A DNA stretch of 64,000 nt from assembly GCF_022919095.1 (NCBI RefSeq), contig NZ_CP095073.1:1612001-1676000 (forward strand). The letters run 5' to 3'. A model generated the notes under the pieces. It was not told where the DNA came from. It saw only the letters and a program-made list of their open reading frames with translations, and made no database searches. Source of the DNA: Halobacillus salinarum (GTDB lineage: Bacteria > Bacillota > Bacilli > Bacillales > Halobacillaceae). The stretch's first letter is position 1. Each line of letters starts with the position of its first letter. Position numbers and translations under genes: made by a program. Positions 51,626-60,539 of this stretch are shown one piece after another.

Positions 51626-51667
51626 AGCCAAAAAGAACATGACTCATGTTCTTTTTGGCTTTTTTTA
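51626..51667 (+). terminator. Strong terminator after the chemoreceptor gene
   Basis: AGCCAAAAAGAACATGA (51626-51642) and TCATGTTCTTTTTGGCT (51644-51660) are exact inverted repeats, then TTTTTT. Confidence 0.9.
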
Positions 51668-51693
51668 ATGGGAATTTTTGGAGGTAAATGAAT

Positions 51694-51984
51694 ATGACAA
51701 AACGAAGAAGCCTACCTGAAGAAACAAGATCATCCACCACCCTCTATGCCATTTATTTAGTGAAAAAGAGCAATGAGGCTTATCGGCATGCAAAATATAC
51801 AGCAGAGACAACACCGGCGATAGCTGAAGAAATCTGCCGAACATGTGCCTGGATTTGCAAAAGATGTGTCCAGACGATCAGCAAATGGGAGATAGATGAC
51901 CTTGAGGGAATGAAAGAGCTTTGTAAAATGAATGCCTATCTGTGTGAATCACTCATTGAAGAATCGAAAGCAGAGGGGAAATAG
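51694..51984 (+). CDS. Cys-rich helical protein, unknown
   Basis: A 96-residue protein, predicted mostly helical, with six Cys in EEICRTCAWICKRCVQTI (CxxC, CxxxC, CxxC spacing) and CKMNAYLC. The helical bundle with Cys on one face recalls four-helix copper-binding (DUF326/Csp-like) proteins, but the pattern is shorter and I do not assign a family. ATG 51694 is chosen because GGAGGT (51680-51685) is eight bases away; ATG 51688 is too close. It may bind metal (inference). Confidence 0.6.
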   Translation: MTKRRSLPEETRSSTTLYAIYLVKKSNEAYRHAKYTAETTPAIAEEICRTCAWICKRCVQTISKWEIDDLEGMKELCKMNAYLCESLIEESKAEGK

Positions 51985-52092
51985 AGATTCAACCAATAAA
52001 ATTATATAAATGTAATAAAGTAGGTTTGATGTAATTTTTACAGGGTTATCAATAGAGGGGATCATCAATTTTGATAAAGGAGATGTTGAACT

Positions 52093-52281
52093 ATGGGAGG
52101 TCGGTACAAGACTGGAGAAAATGCTCCTGAAAAAGGAACCTATGAATTTGATGGACTTGTAAACGAGGGTAATGAAAATGAAGTAATAGAAGACGAAAAG
52201 TATGTAGAATTGGAAAGTGGAGAAACGTTTCCTCCAATTCGCTCGAACAAAGAGGCGGCATACTGGAAAAAAGTAAAATAA
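52093..52281 (+). CDS. YjzC-like small protein
   Basis: The 62-residue soluble protein has GGRYKTGENAPEKGTYEFDG at the start and VELESGETFPPIRSNKEAAY toward the end, the layout of YjzC-family proteins of Bacillaceae (function unknown). AAAGGAGATGTTGAACT precedes the ATG. A terminator follows. Confidence 0.75.
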   Translation: MGGRYKTGENAPEKGTYEFDGLVNEGNENEVIEDEKYVELESGETFPPIRSNKEAAYWKKVK

Positions 52282-52302
52282 TAGCCAGCTGCTATTTTAG
52301 GA

Positions 52303-52345
52303 TAAAGGGCCTTCTGCTCCTGAGGGAGAGGAAGGTCTTTTGTTT
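52303..52345 (+). terminator. Terminator after the YjzC-like gene
   Basis: AAAGGGCCTTC...CTCC pairs with GGAG...GGAAGGTCTTT across TGAG, followed by TGTTTATTTTT. Confidence 0.65.
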
Positions 52346-52400
52346 ATTTTTCTAGAATACTACTTTAATCTCGGTTGAAAAGCAGAGTTTACAGCGGAAA

Positions 52401-52920
52401 GATAGATAATTCGGTGGGACTGCGGGTGATTTAGCGAAAGTGCAGGTAATTCAGCGGAAGCGCAGATAATTCAGCGAAAATAGAAATAATTTGGCGGAAA
52501 CGCGGATAATTCAGCGGAAATAGAAATAATTGAGCGGAAGCGCAGATAATTCAGCGCAAATAGAAATAATCCGGCGGAAGCGCAGATAATTCAGCGGAAA
52601 TAGAAATAATTGAGCGGAAGCGCAGATAATTCATCGAAAATAGAAAAAATTCGGCGGAAACACGGATAATTCAGCGAAAATAGAAATAATTCAGCGGAAG
52701 CGCAGATAATTCAGCGAAAATAGAAAAAATTCGGCGGAAACACGGATAATTCAGCGAAAATAGAAATAATTGAGCGGAAACACGGATAATTCAGCGGAAA
52801 TAGAAATAATTCGGCGGAAACGCGGATAATTCAGCGAAAATAGAAATAATTGAGCGGAAACACGGATAATTCAGCGCAAATAGAATTAATCCGGCGGAAA
52901 CACGGATAATTCAGCTGAAA
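52401..52920. repeat. Tandem array of 26 units of 20 bp (40-bp higher-order repeat)
   Basis: Each 20-bp unit is built on ATAATTCAGCGGAAA with a variable lead-in. Two types alternate: TAGAAATAATTSRGCGGAAR and CRCRGATAATTCAGCGVAAA, giving a 40-bp superunit repeated about 13 times. Phase is kept exactly at 20 bp with no indel across 520 bp; variation is by substitution only. Flanks (52388-52400 and 52921-52940) hold degenerate units. No spacer sequences exist, and no long ORF runs through. It lies between a terminator and the DUF1206 gene. Confidence 0.95.
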
Positions 52921-53044
52921 AGTAAATAAATCAGCAGATGTAGGGTTTCTTAGTAACTTTTTCCTGAAAGACAAAGGCATATCATGCATGTAAAAAGGGT
53001 ATTTGTAAGAGATATGATTTTCAGACTGGAAAGGGGGAAGAGAG

Positions 53045-53893
53045 ATGAATTCGACAGAATCTATTTCATCCAAAGCTTCAGACGCCAAAGAAGAAATAAA
53101 ACCGTGGATTAGGCGCCTTGCCCGGGTTGGCTACATGGCCAAGGGTATGGTATATGCTATGGTAGGAATTCTTGCTTTAATGGCAGCTGTCGGTACGGGC
53201 GGAAAAACAACGGGTACCACAGGAATGATGCGTTCCCTTGCTACTGTGCCATTTGGGAATCTATTATTATGGATGATTGGTATTGGATTAATCTTTTATA
53301 TTATATGGGTATTTATTAAAGCAATTAAAGATCCTAAGAATGAAGGAGCAGATGCCAAAGGACTGATTGCACGAACAGGTTATTTTGTGAGCGGAATTAT
53401 ATATGGAGGTTTGGCTTACCAGGCTATCAAGATCGCTATGAATGCAGGTGGCGGGGGTGGAGGGTCGAAGCAGACCATTTCTACTAAGCTGCTTTCCCAT
53501 CCTTATGGACCTTGGATCATTGGTGCGTTAGGGGTCATCATCGTTGGGTATGGGTTATTTGAGCTGCTCACAGGCGTCAGCCAGAAGTTTCTAAACCAAT
53601 TCAGGGTTCAGGATATGAACAGTCACGAGAAAAAAATCGCCAGGAATTCTGGAACCCTTGGATTGGCAGCAAGAGGAACAGTATTGGGACTGGTTGGTTT
53701 TTTCTTTATTCAAACGGCTGTTACCAAAAATCCTGAAGACACCAAAGGACTGGATGGTGCACTTTCAGAAGTTTCTCAAAAACCGTTCGGCCAATGGCTG
53801 CTTGGTTTAGTAGCGTTAGGTTTAATTTTATACGGAGTATATCAAGTTACCCGCGGCCGCTATGAGCATATGAGCTTTGGCAAGCGTAACTAA
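53045..53893 (+). CDS. DUF1206-family membrane protein
   Basis: The 282-residue protein has six hydrophobic segments in three internal repeats; each starts with an (A)R-GYxAKGxVY-like motif (RLARVGYMAKGMVYAMVG, IARTGYFVSGIIYGGLA, LGLAARGTVLGLVGFF) and ends with PFGxWLLWxIGxGLxxYG-like sequence (PFGNLLLWMIGIGLIFY, HPYGPWIIGALGVIIVGYG, PFGQWLLGLVALGLILYG). This is DUF1206. A Gly run (GGGGGGS) lies in the middle loop. GGGGGAAGAGAG precedes the ATG. The lipid kinase gene follows after 27 bp. Confidence 0.9.
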   Translation: MNSTESISSKASDAKEEIKPWIRRLARVGYMAKGMVYAMVGILALMAAVGTGGKTTGTTGMMRSLATVPFGNLLLWMIGIGLIFYIIWVFIKAIKDPKNEGADAKGLIARTGYFVSGIIYGGLAYQAIKIAMNAGGGGGGSKQTISTKLLSHPYGPWIIGALGVIIVGYGLFELLTGVSQKFLNQFRVQDMNSHEKKIARNSGTLGLAARGTVLGLVGFFFIQTAVTKNPEDTKGLDGALSEVSQKPFGQWLLGLVALGLILYGVYQVTRGRYEHMSFGKRN

Positions 53894-53920
53894 GATAGTT
53901 CTTGATGAAGAGGTGATTTT

Positions 53921-54811
53921 ATGAAGAAAGCGATGCTGATTATTAATCCATCTTCAGGAAAAGAAGAAGCGTTAGATTACAAAGAGGATGCCGTTAAAAT
54001 TCTTAATCAAACCCACGAAGAAGTCATTGTGAAGCTGACAGAAAAAGAAGGGGATGCGATTGAATTTGCAAAAACAGCTGCTGATCAGCAATTTGAAACA
54101 GTAGTAGCTATGGGTGGAGATGGCACAATCAATGAAAGCATCAATGGTCTGGCAGAACGAAAGAACTCTCCCCTTTTTGGCTTTGTTCCTCTTGGTACAG
54201 CGAATGATTTCGCTAGAGCGCTTAACATTCCTAAGAAACCAAAAGAAGCCCTCCGTGTATTAGAAACGACACACACGATTCCTGTAGATATTGGAAAAAT
54301 TAATAACCGCTATTTTATGAATGTGCTTGCAGTTGGAGCTATAGCTGAATCCGTTTATAAAGTGACCCCTGAGGAAAAATCCAAATTCGGTCCGCTTGCC
54401 TATTTCATAGAAGGGGCAAAAGCTTTGAATAACGAGACGCCCTTTGATCTGCAGGTAAAACATGAAGGGGGAATTTGGAAAGGGGATGCCTATTTAATGC
54501 TGGTAGCTCTGACAAATTCGGTAGGAGGAATCGAATCTTTTGCTGAACATGCGGAAGTAAATGATGGTGCTTTTCATGTGTTCATATTAAAAGAATTATC
54601 TTTGCCTCATGTTGTTAAAATCATCCCTGATTTATTTCAGGGGAAACTTCAAAGCAATGACCAAATTGAATATTTTTCCTCTTCTAGCGTAGAAGTGTCC
54701 TCCGGGCAGAACCTGGTAGTAAATATCGATGGGGATGAAGGCATCCACTTACCTTTTAAAGCGGAAGTGCTTCATAATGAATTGAATATTTTTGTTCCCA
54801 GCGAGAAATGA
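53921..54811 (+). CDS. Diacylglycerol-kinase-family lipid kinase (YegS/DgkB-like)
   Basis: The 296-residue protein has the DAGK catalytic pattern: LIINPSSGKEEALD, VVAMGGDGTINESINGL (nucleotide-binding GGDGT) and FGFVPLGTANDFARALNIP. The C-terminal beta domain includes GDAYLMLVALTNSVGGIESF and NLVVNIDGDEGIHLPF. It probably phosphorylates diacylglycerol or a related lipid at the inner membrane face. GAAGAGGTGATTTT precedes the ATG. Co-oriented with DUF1206, 27 bp upstream. Confidence 0.88.
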   Translation: MKKAMLIINPSSGKEEALDYKEDAVKILNQTHEEVIVKLTEKEGDAIEFAKTAADQQFETVVAMGGDGTINESINGLAERKNSPLFGFVPLGTANDFARALNIPKKPKEALRVLETTHTIPVDIGKINNRYFMNVLAVGAIAESVYKVTPEEKSKFGPLAYFIEGAKALNNETPFDLQVKHEGGIWKGDAYLMLVALTNSVGGIESFAEHAEVNDGAFHVFILKELSLPHVVKIIPDLFQGKLQSNDQIEYFSSSSVEVSSGQNLVVNIDGDEGIHLPFKAEVLHNELNIFVPSEK

Positions 54812-54832
54812 CCTTGGGTATATGAATGTTAG

Positions 54833-54868
54833 AAAAGTACAGTCCTGTATAGGGAGTGTGCTTTTTTT
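54833..54868 (+). terminator. Terminator after the lipid kinase gene
   Basis: AAGTACAGTCC pairs with GGGAGTGTGCTT (ten of eleven positions, with one G-T pair), followed by TTTTTTT. Confidence 0.6.
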
Positions 54869-54894
54869 ATGAGAATATGTAAAGCTTCCTTGAC

Positions 54895-54910
54895 GTAAAG
54901 ATAACTTTAC
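54895..54910 (+). promoter_or_regulatory. Candidate XRE operator over the promoter
   Basis: GTAAAG-ATAA-CTTTAC is a perfect inverted repeat lying between a -35-like TTGACG (54891-54896) and the -10 region, about 30 bp before the XRE gene. Autoregulation is likely. Confidence 0.55.
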
Positions 54911-54940
54911 ATTAGGCTAAGATTAAGGGAGGGCAGGGTG

Positions 54941-55150
54941 TTGAAAAATAGGCTTGCTGAATTTAGGAAAAAACATTCTTTATCCCAGGATAAATTAGCT
55001 GAAAAACTACAGGTATCCCGCCAGACTATTATCTCAATTGAAAAAGATCGATACTCTCCATCTCTGCCTCTAGCCTTTGAAATTTCCCGAATGTTCGGAG
55101 TCTCTATTGAAGAATTATTTATTTATGAGGAAAATCAGGAGGGAGGGTAA
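54941..55150 (+). CDS. Small XRE-family HTH regulator
   Basis: The 69-residue protein is a single Cro/C1-type HTH: NRLAEFRKKHSLSQDKLAEK, LQVSRQTIISIEKDRYSPSL, and FEISRMFGVSIEELFIYEE. TTG 54941 is preferred to GTG 54938 given GGGAGGG at 54927-54933 and typical N-termini (MKNRLAEFR). Such regulators usually pair with a small membrane protein gene, as here (5 bp downstream). A perfect inverted repeat covers the promoter. Confidence 0.88.
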   Translation: MKNRLAEFRKKHSLSQDKLAEKLQVSRQTIISIEKDRYSPSLPLAFEISRMFGVSIEELFIYEENQEGG

Positions 55151-55155
55151 CGAAT

Positions 55156-55533
55156 ATGGATTATTATCCAAAAGCCTATTTTATTTTGGGTTTATTGTTT
55201 ACTGGATTCGGGGGAATGTTTTTAATCATTGCGATCATTGCAAATGAAGTTCCTTCCCATCATTCTTACCTGATGATAACACTGGCTGTTTTATCGTTTA
55301 GTATGAGCTATCTTTATCCTCAATTTAAGCAGAAAGATGAGCGTATGAAGTTAATCAGGCAAAAAGCAATGGTATATTCTTATTTTGCTATGATGATTTA
55401 TTTAATTTTCTTTCTAGTACTCTTGCAATTAGAAGGGGTATCTTTTTCTGGACAAGAGCTAATACACTTGCTCCTTTCATTACAAATATCAACCATTTTT
55501 CTCTCAATGGTAATCTTGGCTAAACGATATTAG
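55156..55533 (+). CDS. Four-helix membrane protein, XRE partner
   Basis: A 125-residue protein with four hydrophobic segments and a charged central loop (QFKQKDERMKLIRQKAM), as in DUF2178-like membrane partners of XRE regulators. It starts 5 bp after the regulator gene, with GGAGGGTAACGAAT as site. Function unknown; perhaps it senses membrane stress and modulates the regulator. Confidence 0.7.
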   Translation: MDYYPKAYFILGLLFTGFGGMFLIIAIIANEVPSHHSYLMITLAVLSFSMSYLYPQFKQKDERMKLIRQKAMVYSYFAMMIYLIFFLVLLQLEGVSFSGQELIHLLLSLQISTIFLSMVILAKRY

Positions 55534-55542
55534 GGGGAGACT

Positions 55543-55713
55543 ATGCAATGGGTATTTCCTGTTTTGTTTATTGTGGGTTTTTTCATCAGTTATCTTGTTA
55601 TTCGAAGGGAAACAAAAAATAACTCCCTGACGAAGAAAGGGTTTATTAAACTGATCATTACAATGATCTTATTATTTCTTGTTGCCTTTGGGCTTGGTTT
55701 CTTTAATGGATAG
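55543..55713 (+). CDS. Small two-helix membrane protein (56 residues), third gene of the XRE unit
   Basis: AGGGGGAG lies eight bases before ATG 55543, which opens a 56-codon frame encoding two hydrophobic helices (WVFPVLFIVGFFISYLVI and LIITMILLFLVAFGLGFF) around a basic loop (RRETKNNSLTKKG). It begins 9 bp after the previous stop. The clean coding signal and operon position support a real small protein. Unrecognised. Confidence 0.65.
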   Translation: MQWVFPVLFIVGFFISYLVIRRETKNNSLTKKGFIKLIITMILLFLVAFGLGFFNG

Positions 55714-55845
55714 GAGCTCTCAAAATTGGAAGGAGAGATCCTTCCCAATGGTTGTAGATAGCTCCATTCTACAGAAAGTGGTGCACTGCTTACCCATACA
55801 TATGAACCCAGCGTACTCTGGCCGGCCGCCTGATGCAGCCGACTA

Positions 55846-55884
55846 ATAAAAGCTCTAGAGTCTGTAAACTCTAGAGCTTTTTCA
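55846..55884. terminator. Bidirectional terminator between the XRE unit and bceB
   Basis: AAAGCTCTAGAGT (from 55849) and ACTCTAGAGCTTT (55868-55880) pair perfectly, with A/T runs on each side. It most clearly ends the bceAB transcript on the minus strand. Confidence 0.85.
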
Positions 55885-57828
55885 TTATAAAGCTTCTCTA
55901 ATTACTTTCTTACAGTAGATCACTGACAATCCTCCGAAAATGGAATATAAAATGGTGTAGATCACCATGACGATGACCATAGGTGTCCAGAGCTCTGTTC
56001 CAAAGAAAAACCAGCCGGAACGAATCGCGAAATAGCTGTGAAGCAACCCGATCGTCAACGGAATTCCGAAGTTGAACAGTTGTTTTCCTCTTATTCCTCG
56101 GAGCAGATCATTTCGCGTAAAGCCAAGTTTTCGTAAAATCGTGTAGTTTGGTCTTTCCTCTTCGCTTTCATCCATTTGTTTAAAGTAAAGAATGCAGCCT
56201 GACGTGATCAAAAAGGTTAACCCTAGGAATCCAACGATAAACATCGTAAGCCCCATGTTTTCCTTCTGACGCTCGGCGTTTTCATACCTTGAACTTTGCC
56301 CGGGGTCGTTCGTAAATGGCAGCGACTGAAACAACTCATTTGCTTCTTTTAGACTCTTTTTATTACTAATATTAATACCGTAATAGGAGGAGCTTATGTC
56401 TTGGATTTTAGGATTAAGGTTTTCTTTTAATTGCTGAAAAGTCGAAGTATCAACAATGGCTGCAGGCATTCCGCGTTTATAGGGAGTGGACAGTACTCGA
56501 GTTTGTGACATGCCAATATATTTTCTAGGTAGTTTCTCTCCTTGTCCTTCAAAAGTGATATTTCCTGAATCTTTAAACGAAATGATGCTGGACATTGCTT
56601 TGCTAAACCCCGAAAACAACACTTGGTCAGCGTTTAAGTCAATGTGCTCGACTTGGTCATCACTTACTACTGGAAGAGTCATATGAGCAGGGTCCATGTT
56701 CAGGTTTTTAGGCACAGAAGAAAGGATACCCTTGGTGGCAACGGCGTATTTTATTACTTCTTTTTCATTTATGGAATAAGAAATTCCTTTTTTCTTTAAA
56801 CTGGCTTCAAATTCATCGGCATGACCTTTCGTTCCAAGCGAGAAGTCGTCCGGATTATTCTCCTTGGCTGTTTTTTCAGCAGAGTAGTAAGAGATGTAGC
56901 TTAAGGAAGAAAAACTGATGGCCAGTGCTGAAACTGTCGTGATAATAGTTAGCAGCAGAGCGTTCGACTTCATTCGAAACATAATAGAGGATAAAGAAAG
57001 GACCTCATTAATTGATAAATACCCGTCCTTGTTTTTACGAATGAAATTGGCAATAAACCGGACAGAGCCTTTGTAAAGAAAATACGTGCCGATAATAACA
57101 GAAGCTAATATGACCAGCATGACAGTGAAAAGAGAACCCATCGATACGAAATCTCCTTCAAACAGCTTGCTTGAGACGAAGTATCCTGTGACAATCAGAG
57201 TTAATCCGAGGATTCCCATGATTACTTCCCAGACTGATATATTCTTTACTTTGTTTTCTGTACTTGAAGTAATTTGAAACAGAGCCAGAATTGTATGGCG
57301 TTTAATATAAATGTAATTGACCAGCATGATGATGAGGTAAACAGCCGCAAACACTAGTATTGTTTGGAAAAAAGCCTCTATTGAAAAATGCAGGCTGGCC
57401 AGCGCTTCTACTCCGGTCAATTTAAAAAGGATCATTTGAATGAGTTTTGAGAAGGAAAAGCCGACAAAAATTCCGACAAAGAGTGATCCAAAATATAAGA
57501 TTAAATTTTCCAGTGTAAGGATACCGAAAATACGTTTTTTCGTCATGCCAATTAATTGAAAAAGGCCGATTTCTTTACTTCTTCTCTTAATAAACAGACT
57601 GTTGGCATAGACGAGAAATACGGTTACAATAGCCACGAGCAGAATGGAAGTGACTTTTACAGCGGCTATGTTCTTTTCAGATTCCTGGGCTTCTCCAGTA
57701 CCAGGATCATATTGCAGAGTGACAAAAGCAAAATACAGAGCAACGCTGAAGATTAATGCAAATACATACAGGTAATAGTTTTTTATGTTCTTTTTTAAAT
57801 TCCTTAGAATGAGCTGATTAATAGTCAT
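55885..57828 (-). CDS. bceB: BceB-type ABC transporter permease (antimicrobial peptide resistance)
   Basis: The 647-residue FtsX/MacB-type permease has ten expected membrane segments and the large (about 200-residue) extracellular domain between segments 7 and 8 that defines BceB. Motifs include [20 protein letters not shown] at the N-terminus, [19 protein letters not shown] and, at the end, [20 protein letters not shown]. BceAB transporters free lipid II-cycle intermediates from bacitracin-like peptides and signal to BceS. The gene overlaps bceA by 11 bp. The exact symbol (bce, psd or yxd type) cannot be fixed. Confidence 0.9.
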   Translation of the reverse strand: MTINQLILRNLKKNIKNYYLYVFALIFSVALYFAFVTLQYDPGTGEAQESEKNIAAVKVTSILLVAIVTVFLVYANSLFIKRRSKEIGLFQLIGMTKKRIFGILTLENLILYFGSLFVGIFVGFSFSKLIQMILFKLTGVEALASLHFSIEAFFQTILVFAAVYLIIMLVNYIYIKRHTILALFQITSSTENKVKNISVWEVIMGILGLTLIVTGYFVSSKLFEGDFVSMGSLFTVMLVILASVIIGTYFLYKGSVRFIANFIRKNKDGYLSINEVLSLSSIMFRMKSNALLLTIITTVSALAISFSSLSYISYYSAEKTAKENNPDDFSLGTKGHADEFEASLKKKGISYSINEKEVIKYAVATKGILSSVPKNLNMDPAHMTLPVVSDDQVEHIDLNADQVLFSGFSKAMSSIISFKDSGNITFEGQGEKLPRKYIGMSQTRVLSTPYKRGMPAAIVDTSTFQQLKENLNPKIQDISSSYYGINISNKKSLKEANELFQSLPFTNDPGQSSRYENAERQKENMGLTMFIVGFLGLTFLITSGCILYFKQMDESEEERPNYTILRKLGFTRNDLLRGIRGKQLFNFGIPLTIGLLHSYFAIRSGWFFFGTELWTPMVIVMVIYTILYSIFGGLSVIYCKKVIREAL

Positions 57829-58579
57829 AGTTCACGCCGCCTAGCACGCCCTGGGTTTTCATGATGTCTTTTAAAAACGACTGGCGTGATTGGGTTCCTT
57901 TATTGATCTGGGTATAAACCATTCCATCTTTAATAAAAATCACGCGGCTGCTGTAGCTGGCAGCAACGGGGTCATGGGTGACCATTGCGATGGTCGCAGC
58001 ACGCTTTTGGTTCAGTTCGCTAAGCTTATTTAACAAATCAGAGGCGGATTTTGAATCAAGAGCGCCAGTAGGTTCGTCCGCAAAGATAATACTGGGATTG
58101 TGAATAAAAGCTCTTGCTGCAGAAGTTCTTTGTTTTTGTCCTCCGGAAATTTCATTAGGGTACTTGTCTTTAATTTCTCCGATAGCCAGCTCGTTTGCCA
58201 GCGTTTCAAACATATGATTGGCCTCTTTTTTTGAAACCTTGGCAATGGAAAGAGGGAGGAGAATATTTTCTTTCACCGTTAACGTATCGAGTAAGTTATA
58301 CTCCTGAAAAATAAAGCCTAAGTGCTTTTTCCTGAACTTCGCAAGCTGCTTTTCTTTTTGTTTTGTAATTTCTTCGTTTTCAATTTTTATGCTGCCATGG
58401 CTGACTTTGTCTATCGAGGAGAGTACATTTAAGAGCGTCGTTTTTCCTGATCCGGAAGCTCCCATAATACTAACAAACTCTCCAGGCTCAATAGTCATGT
58501 CAATTCCTTTCAATACTTCTTCTTTTGTAAATTTGTTTCCGTAGCTTTTATGAATTTTACTAGCTTGTAAAATTGCCAT
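57818..58579 (-). CDS. bceA: BceA-type ABC transporter ATP-binding protein
   Basis: The 253-residue ATPase has Walker [21 protein letters not shown]-loop [19 protein letters not shown], signature [15 protein letters not shown], Walker [14 protein letters not shown] and H-loop [12 protein letters not shown], typical of MacB/BceA. AAAGGGAGGG lies before the ATG on the minus strand, with a TATAAT -10 at 58609-58614 and the BceR-type operator at 58665-58686. It forms the exporter/flippase-like complex with BceB. Confidence 0.93.
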   Translation of the reverse strand: MAILQASKIHKSYGNKFTKEEVLKGIDMTIEPGEFVSIMGASGSGKTTLLNVLSSIDKVSHGSIKIENEEITKQKEKQLAKFRKKHLGFIFQEYNLLDTLTVKENILLPLSIAKVSKKEANHMFETLANELAIGEIKDKYPNEISGGQKQRTSAARAFIHNPSIIFADEPTGALDSKSASDLLNKLSELNQKRAATIAMVTHDPVAASYSSRVIFIKDGMVYTQINKGTQSRQSFLKDIMKTQGVLGGVNYDY

Positions 58580-58608
58580 AAAAAACCCTCCCTTTCGCTG
58601 CTGATTTC

Positions 58609-58614
58609 ATTATA
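58609..58614 (-). promoter_or_regulatory. -10 element of the bceAB promoter
   Basis: TATAAT on the minus strand, 30 bases before the bceA ATG and about 50 bases downstream of the BceR-type inverted repeat. No good -35 hexamer is seen, as expected for an activator-dependent promoter. Confidence 0.55.
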
Positions 58615-58664
58615 AGAGGCAGCTGGCATTCTTTTCCTTTGATTCTTCTAACATTTTAGAAAAG

Positions 58665-58686
58665 CATGTGACATTGTTGTCACATG
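58665..58686 (-). promoter_or_regulatory. BceR-type operator of bceAB
   Basis: Perfect inverted repeat with nine-base arms CATGTGACA and TGTCACATG and a four-base spacer. It fits the published BceR-like pattern TNACA-N4-TGTAA in its core (TGACA-N4-TGTCA). It overlaps the stop codon of the sensor kinase gene and precedes bceA. Confidence 0.75.
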
Positions 58687-59684
58687 CCCCTGATTTTTAC
58701 AAATTCATTTTGCTTCGGAAAAGTTAAAAGAAAGGATGTCCCTTTCCCTGGCGTTGAACTCACGGTAATAGCTATCAAAAGCAAATCGGCGATTTTTTTC
58801 GTTAAATACAGGCCCATCCCGGTTGATGCATTGTCCTGGTGTTGGGCCGTGGATGTGAACCCTTTTTCAAAAATACGAGGCAAGTCTTGGGGATATATGC
58901 CTCTTCCTTTATCCCTAATGTTAAGATGGATTTTTCCATCCTCCTCGTAGCTGTTGATTTGAATATCATTTTGGGTGCTGTATTTCACGGCATTTGTTAA
59001 CAGCTGCCTGAGGATAAAAGCAAGCCACTTTGCGTCACTTAATACTTCTCTGCTTTCTAAATGAAGGTCAAAGCCAATTCCTTTCTGCCTGCACCACGAA
59101 CGAAGGGGAGTAATTTCTTCTGCGGCCAGGGTTTGGAGATCCACCTTTTCTATGTACAGGTCATTTGTAATAACTGGCATTCGTTCTTGGTGAAGTTGGC
59201 GGTCAAGCAGCAGATGGATTCGAAGCCACTCGTAAGTAAGCTGTTCTTTCGTTTTTTGGTCCTCCATCCGCTCGATCATCAAATGCATGGCGGTAAGCGG
59301 TGTTTTCACTTCATGGATCCACGAGAGCAGCTCATCTTTCGCTTCTTCCATGGTCCTTTTGTTATTAGATGCCTGCTGCTTTAACTCTTCGATTTGTAAA
59401 ATCATACTCTCTTCAATGAGAGACTCAAAAGGACTGGAATGCTCAGGAATAGTGGTAAGATCAAAGTTACTTTCCCGCTCCTCCAGCTGTTTATAAAACT
59501 TTGTCTCTTTGGAATATCTTAGAATTAAAAAGAAAATAAATAACAGCAGCGATAAAAAAGCAGCATAAAGAAGTGAGCGAAAAGAAATGGATGGATCGAT
59601 TAAAGCAATCAAAAGATACAATGCTTGAATACAGACAAACAATAGGATCCAGCTGGAGCGTTCGATCAGAAATTTCCAAATCAT
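58680..59684 (-). CDS. bceS: BceS-type intramembrane-sensing histidine kinase
   Basis: The 334-residue kinase has two N-terminal membrane helices (about residues 10-30 and 36-56) with almost no extracellular loop, typical of BceS, then a DHp domain with ELLSWIHEVKTPLTAMHLMI (phospho-His) and an ATPase domain with LLTNAVKYS (N box), IRDKGRGIYPQDLPRIFEKGF (G1/F boxes) and STGMGLYLTKKIADLL (G2). It senses through BceAB. The ATG overlaps the bceR stop by 4 bp. Confidence 0.92.
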   Translation of the reverse strand: MIWKFLIERSSWILLFVCIQALYLLIALIDPSISFRSLLYAAFLSLLLFIFFLILRYSKETKFYKQLEERESNFDLTTIPEHSSPFESLIEESMILQIEELKQQASNNKRTMEEAKDELLSWIHEVKTPLTAMHLMIERMEDQKTKEQLTYEWLRIHLLLDRQLHQERMPVITNDLYIEKVDLQTLAAEEITPLRSWCRQKGIGFDLHLESREVLSDAKWLAFILRQLLTNAVKYSTQNDIQINSYEEDGKIHLNIRDKGRGIYPQDLPRIFEKGFTSTAQHQDNASTGMGLYLTKKIADLLLIAITVSSTPGKGTSFLLTFPKQNEFVKIRGM

Positions 59685-60370
59685 AATGATTCCTTCTCGA
59701 TCGCCATGTATCCTTGACCGACTTTCGTTTGAATTGAGTTTTCCAACCCAATCTCTGTCAGTCTCTTTCTTAAACGATTGACATTGACAGTGAGGGTGTT
59801 GTCACTAACAAAGCGCTGGTCGTCCCACAATCGGTTCATCAATTCATCTCTCGTAACAATCTTACTTTTGCGATCGATCAGCACTTTTAGAATAAACATT
59901 TCATTTTTAGTTAATTCGATGCTTCCTTTGTCATTTGAAACACGATTACGTTCAAGGTCAATGGTAGCTCCAAGCCATGATTTCAATTCATTATGATCGT
60001 TGTTATAGTTGTAAGCTCTACGCAGGACGGCCTGGATTTTCGCGATGAGAACTTCAAAATGAAACGGCTTTTGGACAAAGTCGTCAGCTCCAAGGTTCAT
60101 AGACATGACCATATCAGTTGGGTGGTCACGCGATGACAAGAAAATGATAGGAACACTGGAGTGTTCACGAATCAAGCGGCACCAATGGAAGCCGTCAAAT
60201 TTAGGCAGCTGAATATCGATAATGACGAGATCAGGCTTGGTTTCTGTGTATTCATTCATCACTTCCCCGAAGTTATGAATACCATGAACGTCATAGGACC
60301 ATTGGGATAAACGCTCTTTAACTTCAGAGAACAAGGAATGGTCATCTTCAATCAATAAAATTTTAAACAA
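59681..60370 (-). CDS. bceR: BceR-type OmpR-family response regulator
   Basis: The 229-residue regulator has a receiver domain (KILLIEDDHSLF acidic pocket, LVIIDIQLPKFDG with the phospho-Asp, FLSSRDHP, ADDFVQKPFH with the Lys) and a winged-helix DNA-binding domain (IELTKNEMFILKVLIDRK; VSDNTLTVNVNRLRKRL). TTG 60370 is preferred: GTGGTGAACC lies just upstream and the N-terminus MFKILLIEDD then matches BceR; the longer frame to 60391 would add seven residues. Probable target is the inverted repeat before bceA. Confidence 0.9.
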   Translation of the reverse strand: MFKILLIEDDHSLFSEVKERLSQWSYDVHGIHNFGEVMNEYTETKPDLVIIDIQLPKFDGFHWCRLIREHSSVPIIFLSSRDHPTDMVMSMNLGADDFVQKPFHFEVLIAKIQAVLRRAYNYNNDHNELKSWLGATIDLERNRVSNDKGSIELTKNEMFILKVLIDRKSKIVTRDELMNRLWDDQRFVSDNTLTVNVNRLRKRLTEIGLENSIQTKVGQGYMAIEKESL

Positions 60371-60539
60371 GAGGTTCACCACGCTTTGCATGAGTTAGTT
60401 AAGGAAAGTATAGCAAATTTTGGTGGATGGCTATAGGGATCCTGGTATGAGGAAAGAAGGATTAGGATAAATTTCTCTTTTTCAGTTATTGACTTTCACG
60501 TCAAATAAACGTAAGATAATGCTTAATTTAATAGCCAGG

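Noticed and set aside
52401-52920. CRISPR array
   Set aside because: Repeat units are contiguous at 20 bp with no unique spacers, and no cas genes are present.
52831-53088. Minus-strand 85-codon ORF
   Set aside because: Runs through repeats and into the DUF1206 gene, with low-complexity composition; not a plausible protein.
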